From positions 1 to 64,000 of the forward strand of contig NZ_ATXT01000014.1 in the NCBI RefSeq assembly GCF_000421825.1: a DNA stretch of 64,000 nt. Direction: 5' to 3'. Positions 45,278 to 52,819 of this stretch are shown here, in pieces. The position numbers and the translations under genes were made by a program. The first letter of the stretch is position 1; every line of letters starts with the position of its first letter. The notes below the pieces were generated by a model that made no database searches, was not told where the DNA came from, and saw only the letters and a program-made list of their open reading frames with translations. The stretch comes from Humibacter albus DSM 18994. Its GTDB lineage: Bacteria; Actinomycetota; Actinomycetes; Actinomycetales; Microbacteriaceae.

Positions 45278-46435
45278 ATGCGAGGGGGAGAAGTACGACC
45301 GGCCGTCCGCTCGACGATGCGGGGGCATCCTCGGCGACCAAGGCGAGAGGTCGTGCGCCCCTTCGCGCGCGGTGTGGCGGTGGCGCTGGGCGTGATCTGC
45401 GGGCTCGCTCTGGCCTCGCCGGCGAGCGAGGCGCCGGCACACGCCGCGACTGCACAGGCCCCTTCAGCCCAGGGGAAGTCGTCGTCGCACGGCGTGCCCG
45501 TAGCTGCCACCTTCACCTATGACCCGGCTCAGGACTCGTCGAACGAGGTGATCCACGGCGCGATCAACGCCGTGGTGCGCATTCCCGGCGGAACCGCGGT
45601 GTTCTACAGCCTGGGCGGCCCCGGCAACTCGTCGGCCTTGAACATGCCCTCGATCGGGCTGAGCACGCCGTACCGGGCGTTCGACGCGTGGGCCGTCGGC
45701 ATCGTCGACACCGCGGGGCTGAAGTACTACCTGCCGCTGGTCGGTTCCGACCGTCACTGCCTGTGCAGCCGCATCGGTGACATCGGCGGTCTCAACGGCA
45801 CGAGAACACCGCTGGTCGGCTACGCGGTGCTGCCGCCGCTTCCGGCTCGCATGAAGACCGCCACGATCGACTTCGGCTACGGCAACCTCGTTCAGGACGT
45901 GCCGATCACCGACGCGCTTCCGCGGCCCATCGTGGCGACGAAGCCCGTGAAGCTCGGCAGAGGATGGCCGACGCTGCCGACGAAGTCCGCGATCGACGCG
46001 GCGGACACGAGTCTGTCGATCCGACCGATGGCGACGAACACCGCGAATCCCAAAGCGGCGACGAAGGACACGCCGACGACGACCTCCATCGCGCTGAACT
46101 CCAGCGTGTTGTTCGACTTCGGGAAGTCGACGCTGACCACGGCGGCACAGGCTGTGCTGAAGGATGTCGCGACCAAGCTCTCGAAAGCGGGCTCCGGCAC
46201 CGTGTCGATCGTCGGCTACACCGACAGCATCGGTGACGACTCGGACAACCAGACGCTGTCGGAGGCGCGTGCGAACGCGGTCAAGGACGCGCTGTCGACA
46301 ATGGTGACCCGCTCGGGAATCTCGTTGACGGCATCCGGGATGGGCGAACAGGACCCGGTGGCCGACAACAGCACCGATGCCGGGCGCGCATTGAACCGGC
46401 GGGTGACGATCACGTTCACGACGGGAGGCAAGTGA
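45278..46435 (+). CDS. Exported OmpA-domain protein
   Basis: The product is about 385 residues from ATG 45278; other in-frame starts at 45140, 45317 and 45370 cannot be excluded, and no strong ribosome site decides. The signal peptide core is VAVALGVICGLALASPASEA. The middle domain (YSLGGPGNSSALNMPSIGLS, GIVDTAGLKYYLPLVGSDRH) is not recognised. The C-terminal ~110 residues are an OmpA/MotB-like peptidoglycan-binding domain: LFDFGKSTLTTAAQAVLKDV, VGYTDSIGDDSDNQTLSEAR and GRALNRRVTITF. In a Gram-positive this suggests a wall-bound exported protein. Its stop overlaps the next lipoprotein gene by 4 bases. Confidence 0.78.
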   Translation: MRGGEVRPAVRSTMRGHPRRPRREVVRPFARGVAVALGVICGLALASPASEAPAHAATAQAPSAQGKSSSHGVPVAATFTYDPAQDSSNEVIHGAINAVVRIPGGTAVFYSLGGPGNSSALNMPSIGLSTPYRAFDAWAVGIVDTAGLKYYLPLVGSDRHCLCSRIGDIGGLNGTRTPLVGYAVLPPLPARMKTATIDFGYGNLVQDVPITDALPRPIVATKPVKLGRGWPTLPTKSAIDAADTSLSIRPMATNTANPKAATKDTPTTTSIALNSSVLFDFGKSTLTTAAQAVLKDVATKLSKAGSGTVSIVGYTDSIGDDSDNQTLSEARANAVKDALSTMVTRSGISLTASGMGEQDPVADNSTDAGRALNRRVTITFTTGGK

Positions 46436-47079
46436 TGGAGGGGACGGGGATGACACGGCGCGGGATGTCCGTGCTCGCGACGGTCGTCGTGGCCGCGGGC
46501 CTCGTGCTGTGCGGCTGCACCGCTCCGAGTTCCACCGGCAGTACGGCGTCGCCCGGCTCGGCGGCAGGAGCGCGGGACGATACGCAGTCGCTCTCGCCGA
46601 AGGATGCGGTCACGAAGGTCATGGCGGACCCGAAGGCGCTTCCCGTTCTCGCGACGTCGAAGGGGACGATCGAGACGGGGACCGGCGCCGGCACGTCCGC
46701 CGTGATCGCGCAGGTGCTCGAAGTGCGGTCAGAGGCGAATTCGACACTCGTCGTCTGGCGCTTGAAGAGTGCGACGGGCGGCAGCGTGGACACGGCGTCG
46801 TTCCAGCTCGCGTACCCGCCGTTGATGGACACCCGATTGCTCGGCGTCGTCGACCCCGCGACGAAGACGACCTTTCGGCCATACACGTATGTGCCCGCGA
46901 ACGGCGATGGCCGAGACCTGGACTGCGCGTGCAGCACGCTGCCGCAGAGCGTCGACGGTTCGGGTCAAGTGCTCTACGCTCTCGTTCCGTCGCTGCCGAA
47001 GTCGGTGCAGAAGGTCGAGATCACGATTCCCGGGTTCGCGACGACGAAGGGCATCAGCGTGGAGCGCGCCCGGGCCTAG
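46432..47079 (+). CDS. Lipoprotein coupled to the OmpA-domain protein
   Basis: The 215-residue product starts from a GTG at 46432 in a GTGA overlap with the preceding stop. The signal sequence MSVLATVVVAAGLVLCGCTA ends in a lipobox (LCGC) so it should be acylated and held on the outer face of the membrane. The mature part contains a linker rich in Ser/Thr/Gly and a domain with LVVWRLKSATGGSVDTASFQ and a CAC pair (RDLDCACSTLPQS). No family is recognised. Because it is translationally coupled and shares topology, it may form a complex with the OmpA-domain protein. Confidence 0.72.
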   Translation: MMEGTGMTRRGMSVLATVVVAAGLVLCGCTAPSSTGSTASPGSAAGARDDTQSLSPKDAVTKVMADPKALPVLATSKGTIETGTGAGTSAVIAQVLEVRSEANSTLVVWRLKSATGGSVDTASFQLAYPPLMDTRLLGVVDPATKTTFRPYTYVPANGDGRDLDCACSTLPQSVDGSGQVLYALVPSLPKSVQKVEITIPGFATTKGISVERARA

Positions 47080-47121
47080 TCGAGGTACGCGTGCGCGGTG
47101 ACCCGCGAGATGCCGAACTCG

Positions 47122-47724
47122 CTACTTGACCAGCGCGGCGAGAGCGGGCAACTGCTCGGGATCTTCCAGCGCGGAGCCGACCGCGACCACGCGCACACCG
47201 GCTGCGAGGAAGGCGGGAGCGGTAGAGGCATCCATTCCGCCCGTGGCGACGAACGACATGTTCGGGAACGGGCCGCGCATCGCACCGAACCACCCTGTTC
47301 CGAGCAGCGACGCGGGGAAGGCCTTGAGCCAGGTGAGGCCCTCCTTGCCGGCCAACTGCACCTCCGTCGGCGTCGACACGCCGGGCAGAGAGGGCAGGCC
47401 GGCGTCGTGCGACGCTCGGACGATTTCGACATCGAACCCGGGGCTCACCGTGAACTCGGCGCCTGCCTGTTCGGCCAGACGAACGTGCTGCGGCGTGACG
47501 ACCGTGCCGGCGCCGACGTGCAGACCGCGCGCACGGCCCGCTTCGGCGACGACGCGCAACGCCTCCACGTCGGTCGGGGTCTGCACCGGGATCTCGACGA
47601 GGTCGATGCCGAGCTCCCAGGCCGTCGTGGCGACGGCGAGACTGCGCTCGACGCCCATGCCGCGCAGAATCGCCATGAGCGGCACCTCGCCGAAGAGCTC
47701 GCCGAAAGAAGAGTTGTCTGTCAT
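47122..47724 (-). CDS. eda: KDPG aldolase (2-keto-3-deoxy-6-phosphogluconate aldolase)
   Basis: The 200-residue class I aldolase is a TIM-barrel that splits KDPG to pyruvate and glyceraldehyde-3-phosphate. The Schiff-base lysine is K134 in LTWLKAFPAS and the catalytic Glu is E44 in LVEIPVQTP; LHVGAGTVVTPQHV and FVATGGMDAS complete the site. The gene lies 16 bases downstream of a KDG kinase on the same strand, so KDG made elsewhere is phosphorylated and cleaved. 2-keto-4-hydroxyglutarate or 6-phospho-2-keto-3-deoxygalactonate aldolase activity is also possible within the family. Confidence 0.9.
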   Translation of the reverse strand: MTDNSSFGELFGEVPLMAILRGMGVERSLAVATTAWELGIDLVEIPVQTPTDVEALRVVAEAGRARGLHVGAGTVVTPQHVRLAEQAGAEFTVSPGFDVEIVRASHDAGLPSLPGVSTPTEVQLAGKEGLTWLKAFPASLLGTGWFGAMRGPFPNMSFVATGGMDASTAPAFLAAGVRVVAVGSALEDPEQLPALAALVK

Positions 47725-47740
47725 GGGCGCGGTCCGCCTT

Positions 47741-48676
47741 TCACTGAATGTGTTCCATCACGAAGTCGCTGGTCGACAGCAGAACGAGGTGCGCCCGTTC
47801 GTGCCCTGCGCGCAGACGGGAGGCGGCATCCGCGCCGTTCAGAAGCGCTGCGAGGTAACCGGCGGCGAACGCGTCTCCGGCGCCGACCGGCTCCACGACG
47901 GCGGTGGCGATGGCCGGCTCGAACGTCGTCTCGTCCCGATCGGCACCACGGTCGAACTCGGTGGCACCGATGTCGCCGTCCTTCACGACGAGTCGCGCCG
48001 GCTCGGGAAGCGCTGCGCGCACGTCGGCGGGGGTCTCGCAGCCCCAGAGTACGGATGCCTCGTCGAGGCCCACGAAGACGAGGTCCGCCCGGCGCGCGAG
48101 GGAGCGCAGAACGGGAGCGGCGGCATCCGGCGACCACAGTGGCGGACGGAGGTTGACATCGAAGCTGAGCACGGCGGCGGATGCCGCGACCCGCTCGATC
48201 ACGGAGTCGACAAGCTCGGCGCAGCTGTCGGACAGCGCCGGTGTGATTCCGGAGAGGTGCACGACCTCGGCGCCCTCGAACGGCACGTGCGCGACGGCCT
48301 CGGCCGTGAGGCGGGAGGCGGCGGATCCGCGTCGGTAGTAGAGCACACCGTTGCCGGGGTCTTTGAAGTACACGCCGGTCGGCGCGTGCGGATCGCTCGT
48401 CACCCAGCGCACGTCGACGCCGCGCTCCGCGACGACCCGGCGCACTCGTCGGCCGAGCACGTCATCGCCCACCGCGCTAACCCAGGCGCAGGGAACGCCG
48501 AGCGCGGCGGCGTGAGTCGCCACGTTGGACTCGGCTCCGCCCACGTGCAGCCGCAAGTCGTCGGCGGTGGCCAGCGACTCGGCCCGCGCGGGGGTGATCA
48601 TCACCATGGTCTCGCCGAGCGCGATGAGGCGGGGCAGCGGTGTGCTCAGGGGTGCGCTCGCCGGGGCGGATGTCAT
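47741..48676 (-). CDS. kdgK: 2-keto-3-deoxygluconate kinase (PfkB family)
   Basis: The 311-residue ribokinase-fold protein starts LPRLIALGETMVMITPARAE, continues LHVGGAESNVATHAAALGVP (substrate-binding GG), and ends with the PfkB signature containing VEPVGAGDAFAAGYLAALL, the anion-hole GAGD with the catalytic Asp. VVKDGDIGATEF is the nucleotide-binding strand. Substrate KDG is inferred from the KDPG aldolase directly downstream. ATG 48676 is used; the frame extends to 48901 over the promoter region. It is divergent from a dehydratase-like gene across a perfect palindrome. Confidence 0.85.
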   Translation of the reverse strand: MTSAPASAPLSTPLPRLIALGETMVMITPARAESLATADDLRLHVGGAESNVATHAAALGVPCAWVSAVGDDVLGRRVRRVVAERGVDVRWVTSDPHAPTGVYFKDPGNGVLYYRRGSAASRLTAEAVAHVPFEGAEVVHLSGITPALSDSCAELVDSVIERVAASAAVLSFDVNLRPPLWSPDAAAPVLRSLARRADLVFVGLDEASVLWGCETPADVRAALPEPARLVVKDGDIGATEFDRGADRDETTFEPAIATAVVEPVGAGDAFAAGYLAALLNGADAASRLRAGHERAHLVLLSTSDFVMEHIQ

Positions 48677-48706
48677 GACGCTAGTGTGAAGAGCGCGTGC
48701 GGAACG

Positions 48707-48722
48707 CGCAACGTACGTTGCA
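48707..48722. promoter_or_regulatory. Perfect palindrome, candidate IclR operator
   Basis: GCAACGTACGTTGC (48708-48721) is a perfect 14-base palindrome in the 110-base gap between divergent kdgK and the PLP-enzyme operon. The latter operon carries its own IclR regulator (51673). Binding here could control both arms at once. IclR-family sites are commonly palindromes of about this size. Confidence 0.6.
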
Positions 48723-48786
48723 TCATGTGCACATTCGCCGAAGCGATGCAGGGCGCGAAGGCCGACGTGATGCAGGGAGGGGACCT

Positions 48787-50070
48787 GTGAGCGAGGAACG
48801 CTTGAACGCCCGCGACAAGGGCATTCCGGATCGTGCTGTGGGGAAGACGCCCGCGGAGTTCCTCGCGACGGAGCCTGCGCTTTCGGAGTTCTGGACGCCA
48901 CTGGTCGTGCTCGACGACGCGGCCATGCGGCACAATGCGACGACGATGGCCACGTGGTGCGCCGAGCGCGGGCTCGAACTGATGCCGCACGGCAAGACCA
49001 CCATGGCGCCGGCGCTGTGGCAACGCCAGCTGGATGCCGGGAGCCTGGGGATCACGCTCGCGACGATGGGTCAAGTGCGCACCGCCCGGAGTCTGGGGTT
49101 CGACTCGATCATGCTCGCCAACGCCGCCGTCGATCCACGCGCGCTGCGCTTCCTCGCCGGCGAGCTGGCAGCTCCGGCACTCCGCTTCGTGTGCTGGGCG
49201 GATTGCATCGAGACGGTCGAGGCGATGGAGCGGGCGTTGGAAGGCACCGCGTTGCCGCGCCGCGTCGACGTGTGCGTCGAGCTCGGGGCACCGGGTGGCC
49301 GCACCGGGGCGCGCAGCGTCGGGGAGGCGACGGGCGTGGCGCGGCGGGTGGCGGCATCCGCGGTTCTGCGTCTCGCAGGGGTGGCCGGGTACGAGGGCGC
49401 GCTGGCTCACGACCGCTCCGAGGCAGGGCTGCGTGCCGTGCGCGGGTACCTCGAACGCCAGGTGGAGCTGCACGAGCGGCTGTTGTCGAGCTACGACGAC
49501 GGCGACGTCTACGTCACGGCAGGAGGCAGCGCCTACTTCGACGTCGTCGCCGACGTGTACACCGCAGCGCGGCAGGCGGTCGGCCGGGCGCAGGGGCGTA
49601 CGCACTTCGTGCTGCGCTCGGGCGCGTACCTCGTGCACGACGACGGCTACTACCGCACGGTCTCACCGTTCGACGAGGCACGAGCGCGGGACGACACCCC
49701 GCGCTTTCTGCCGGCGATGCGGGGCATCGCGCGCGTGGTATCGCACCCCGAACCGTCGCTGGCTCTGCTCGACGGCGGCCGGCGCGACTTCCCGTTCGAC
49801 GAGGGACTGCCGATACCGCGCGCCGTCGCGGCGGACCTGGGCGAGCCGTCGGCTCCGCTGACAGCTGCCACGATCTCGGCACTCAACGATCAGCACGCGT
49901 ATCTGCGACTGAGCGACGCGGATGCCTCGCGCGGCATCGCTCCGATCGGCTCCGTCGTCTCGCTTGGCCTCTCGCACCCGTGCACGGCTTTCGACAAGTG
50001 GCGGGTGCTGCCCGTGGTCGAGTCTGCGGACTCCGACCGGGTGGTCGAGCTGGTGCGGACGTACTTCTGA
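48787..50070 (+). CDS. D-serine/D-threonine dehydratase-like PLP enzyme (candidate D-glucosaminate dehydratase)
   Basis: The 427-residue protein has an alanine-racemase-like N-terminal barrel: TPLVVLDDAAMRHNATTMAT, then LELMPHGKTTMAPALW with the PLP lysine K70. A C-terminal D-serine-dehydratase-like domain has SLGLSHPCTAFDKW, whose His and Cys bind zinc in the family. Family members remove ammonia from D-serine, split D-threonine, or act on D-glucosaminate to give 2-keto-3-deoxygluconate. The neighbouring KDG kinase, KDPG aldolase, deacylase and RidA favour the last. GTG 48787 follows GGGAGGGGA. The stop and the next start overlap (TGATG). Confidence 0.82.
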   Translation: MSEERLNARDKGIPDRAVGKTPAEFLATEPALSEFWTPLVVLDDAAMRHNATTMATWCAERGLELMPHGKTTMAPALWQRQLDAGSLGITLATMGQVRTARSLGFDSIMLANAAVDPRALRFLAGELAAPALRFVCWADCIETVEAMERALEGTALPRRVDVCVELGAPGGRTGARSVGEATGVARRVAASAVLRLAGVAGYEGALAHDRSEAGLRAVRGYLERQVELHERLLSSYDDGDVYVTAGGSAYFDVVADVYTAARQAVGRAQGRTHFVLRSGAYLVHDDGYYRTVSPFDEARARDDTPRFLPAMRGIARVVSHPEPSLALLDGGRRDFPFDEGLPIPRAVAADLGEPSAPLTAATISALNDQHAYLRLSDADASRGIAPIGSVVSLGLSHPCTAFDKWRVLPVVESADSDRVVELVRTYF

Positions 50071-51671
50071 TGCCGACACGGGTCGTCCTCCGCGGCGGTG
50101 AAATCGTGAGCGCGGGCGGCGTGCGTCGTGCCGATGTCGCCGTGCGCGACGGCGTGATCGCCGCGCTCGGCCAGGTCGAGCCGGTCGACGGCGACCACGT
50201 CGTCGATTGCGGAGGGCGGTACGTGCTGCCCGGGTTCGTCGACGCGCACTCGCACGCCGACGGCCTCCTCGGCGATGACGGTGTGCAGCGCTCGCTGCTG
50301 CGCCAGGGTGTCACCAGCGTGATCTGCGGCCAGGACGGCGTCTCGTACGCGCCGGGCGACGGCCGCTACGCGAGTGACTACTTCGGCGCGATCAACGGTG
50401 ACCCCGCGGCCTACGCGGGCGATGGGGTGGCCGGCTACCTGGCATCCATCGACGGCACCACCCGGGTGAACGCGGGCTACCTCGTGCCGGCCGGCACCGT
50501 GCGGTTCGAGGTCTGCGGGCGGGACGACGGCGCCGCGGATGCCGCACAACTGGCGCGCATGCTGCACCTGGTGGAGAGCGGTTTGCGCGAGGGGGCGCTC
50601 GGCCTCTCCACGGGGCTCGACTACGTGCCGGGGCTTTTCCAATCGAGCGAGGAGATCGCCGCACTGTGCGAGCCCGTCGCCCGCGCCGGGGGCGTGTACG
50701 TGAGCCACCTGCGCGGCGGATACGAGGCGAACACCGTCGTCGGCACCGGCGAGGCGGCGCGCATCGCCGACCGCGTGCTCGCCGCGACGGGATCGCGCCT
50801 GCCCGTGCACGTCTCGCACCTGCACGCCGACGCCGACATCGTGCTGGGGGAGTTGGAGACGCTCGCCGCGCGCGGACACGACGTCACGTTCGACGCCTAC
50901 CCGTACGTGCGTGGCTGCTCCCTGATGACGATGCCGCTGCTGCCGCCAGCGCTCTCGGCGCGGCCCACCGACGAGGTGGTCCGCGTGCTCGGCGATCCGG
51001 AGGAACGCGAGCGACTGCGCCGCGACTGGTTCCCGCTCGTCGCGCACAACCCGAGTCTCGGGCCGCAGTGGCCGCGGATGATCACTCTGGCAGGCATCGA
51101 GGCGTCGGAGTACGCGTGGATGCTCGGCCTCACCCTGGCGCAAGCCGCCGGCCGCGCGGGCCGCGACGTGATCGACCTCGCGCTCGACGTGATGCGGGCA
51201 TCCCGCCTGGGCGTGAGCATCGTGATGGCCGTGCAGAACCCGCGGCCCGTCTCCGAGCTGGCGCGCATCTTCGCGCACCCGGCCCACGTGGGCGGCTCGG
51301 ACGGCATCTTCCTCGGCGGACATCCGCATCCGCGTGCTCGCGGCACGTTCGCGCGGTTCCTGCGCGAGTACGTGCGCGAGACGGCGACCTGGTCGTGGCC
51401 GGACGCGGTGCGGCATCTCTCGCTGACGGCCGCGGAGCGTTTCGGGCTGGGGCGGCGCGGCGAGGTCGCGGTCGGAGCGGTCGCCGACCTGGCAGTCGTG
51501 GATCCGGGGACCGTCGCAGACCGGGCAACGTATGAGGAGCCGCTGCGCGATGCCGTCGGAATCGACGACGTGCTGGTGGCGGGTGTGCCGGTGCTGCACG
51601 ACGGTGAGCTGACGGATGCCCGTCCGGGCCGGGGACTGCGCCGCGCGTCCCGTAGCGCGAGGAAGGCGTGA
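50070..51671 (+). CDS. N-acyl-D-amino-acid deacylase family amidohydrolase
   Basis: The 533-residue enzyme is an amidohydrolase of the D-aminoacylase type. Metal-binding features are GFVDAHSHADG (H60, H62), VTSVICGQDGVS with the bridging-Cys position, VYVSHLRGGYE, HVSHLHAD, and the catalytic Asp in HVGGSDGIFLGGHPHPRARG. It would strip an acyl (often acetyl) group from an N-acyl-D-amino acid. With the downstream dehydratase-like enzyme, KDG kinase and aldolase, N-acetyl-D-glucosaminate is a plausible substrate. ATG 50070 overlaps the previous stop. Confidence 0.86.
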   Translation: MPTRVVLRGGEIVSAGGVRRADVAVRDGVIAALGQVEPVDGDHVVDCGGRYVLPGFVDAHSHADGLLGDDGVQRSLLRQGVTSVICGQDGVSYAPGDGRYASDYFGAINGDPAAYAGDGVAGYLASIDGTTRVNAGYLVPAGTVRFEVCGRDDGAADAAQLARMLHLVESGLREGALGLSTGLDYVPGLFQSSEEIAALCEPVARAGGVYVSHLRGGYEANTVVGTGEAARIADRVLAATGSRLPVHVSHLHADADIVLGELETLAARGHDVTFDAYPYVRGCSLMTMPLLPPALSARPTDEVVRVLGDPEERERLRRDWFPLVAHNPSLGPQWPRMITLAGIEASEYAWMLGLTLAQAAGRAGRDVIDLALDVMRASRLGVSIVMAVQNPRPVSELARIFAHPAHVGGSDGIFLGGHPHPRARGTFARFLREYVRETATWSWPDAVRHLSLTAAERFGLGRRGEVAVGAVADLAVVDPGTVADRATYEEPLRDAVGIDDVLVAGVPVLHDGELTDARPGRGLRRASRSARKA

Positions 51672-51672
51672 C

Positions 51673-52404
51673 GTGTCGAACAGTGTGAAGCGGGCCGCCG
51701 ACATCCTCGACTCCCTGGCGGCGGAGCCGAAGACGGTGATGGCGCTGGCCGAGGAATTCGGCATCCATCGCTCCACCATGTTCCGCGAGTTGCAGACGCT
51801 TCAGGAGGTCGGGTTCGCCCGGCGCCGCGCCGACGGGACCTACGCGCCGGGGTTCCGGCTCGGCGTGCTCGGGACGGCCGCGATGGAGCGGCTCGATCTG
51901 AGCGAAGCCGCTCACTCCGCGGTGCGACGGCTGCACCGCGCGGTGGGCAATACGGTGCACGTCGCCGCGCTCGTCGACGACGAGATCGTGTACGTCGACA
52001 AGGTCGAAGACCCGGGCCGGGTGCGGCTGTACTCCCGGGTCGGCTCACCCGTGCGGCCGCAATGCAGCGCGCTGGGCAAGGCGGTCCTCGCCGGGCTCGC
52101 ACCCAGCAGACGGGATGCCGTGCTCGCCGGCGTGCAGTGGACCGCCTACACCGAGCGCACGATGACCACCAGGGCGCAGCTCGACGCCGAGCTCGAGGCG
52201 GTCGAGCACCGAGGCTGGGCGTGCGACGACGGCGAGTTCGAGGAGGTCGTGAACTGCATCGCGGTGCCGATCACGATCGCGGCCGGCGTCGTGGGCGCGG
52301 TCTCGATCACTGCGTTGCGGGTGGTGCGCGACCTGCACGGCCTTCAGGCCGGCATTCCTGCTCTCCAGCAGACCGCGGCGCAGATCGCCCGCGAACTCGG
52401 CTGA
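51673..52404 (+). CDS. IclR-family transcriptional regulator
   Basis: This is a 243-residue regulator starting at GTG 51673, one base after the deacylase stop. The N-terminal HTH is VKRAADILDSLAAEPKTVMA, LAEEFGIHRSTMFRELQTL, and the effector domain carries GNTVHVAALVDDEIVYVDKV, SALGKAVLAGLAP and CIAVPITIAAGVVGAVSITA, typical of IclR. It likely binds the palindrome at 48708-48721 and senses a pathway intermediate such as KDG, as KdgR-type IclR proteins do; the effector is inferred. Confidence 0.87.
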   Translation: MSNSVKRAADILDSLAAEPKTVMALAEEFGIHRSTMFRELQTLQEVGFARRRADGTYAPGFRLGVLGTAAMERLDLSEAAHSAVRRLHRAVGNTVHVAALVDDEIVYVDKVEDPGRVRLYSRVGSPVRPQCSALGKAVLAGLAPSRRDAVLAGVQWTAYTERTMTTRAQLDAELEAVEHRGWACDDGEFEEVVNCIAVPITIAAGVVGAVSITALRVVRDLHGLQAGIPALQQTAAQIARELG

Positions 52405-52442
52405 GCGAGACGAACGAAAGACCGAGAGGAAAGGGAAACACC

Positions 52443-52817
52443 ATGTCGAAGACCGCAGTACACGCGACCGCCGCGCCGCAGCCGGCCGGCCCCTACAGCC
52501 AGGGGATCGTCGCGAACGGATTCTTCTACACCGCCGGATTCGGACCGCAGGATCCTGCGAACGGCGGTGCCGTCGCCGACTCGGTCGCCGAGCAGACCAG
52601 GCAGGTGCTGCGCAACATCTCGGCGGTGCTCGCCGAGCGCTCCCTCACGCTCGACGACTGCGTGAAGACCACGGTGCACCTGGCCGACCTGGCGGACTTC
52701 GCCGAGTTCAACGCCGCCTACCGGGAGTTCTTCACCGAGCCGTTCCCGGTGCGCACCACGGTCGGCTCGCAGCTGGCGGGCATCCTCGTGGAGATCGACG
52801 TGGTGGCGGCGCTGTAG
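52443..52817 (+). CDS. RidA-family enamine/imine deaminase
   Basis: The 124-residue protein follows the RidA fold: PQPAGPYSQGIVANGFFYTA with the conserved PAGPYSQ, DDCVKTTVHLADLADFAEFN, and FPVRTTVGSQLAGILVEIDV with the substrate-clamping Arg. RidA hydrolyses reactive 2-aminoacrylate-type enamines released by PLP dehydratases, which fits its place at the end of an operon with a D-serine-dehydratase-like enzyme. GAGGAAAGGG precedes ATG 52443. Confidence 0.92.
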   Translation: MSKTAVHATAAPQPAGPYSQGIVANGFFYTAGFGPQDPANGGAVADSVAEQTRQVLRNISAVLAERSLTLDDCVKTTVHLADLADFAEFNAAYREFFTEPFPVRTTVGSQLAGILVEIDVVAAL

Positions 52818-52819
52818 CC

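Noticed and set aside
46432-47079. Secondary-metabolite or toxin function for the lipoprotein
   Set aside because: Nothing beyond a lipobox and an unknown domain supports it.
48954-50069. Apparent 905-residue fusion ahead of the deacylase
   Set aside because: The upstream part is the dehydratase-like gene in another frame; the deacylase starts at ATG 50070 in a TGATG overlap.
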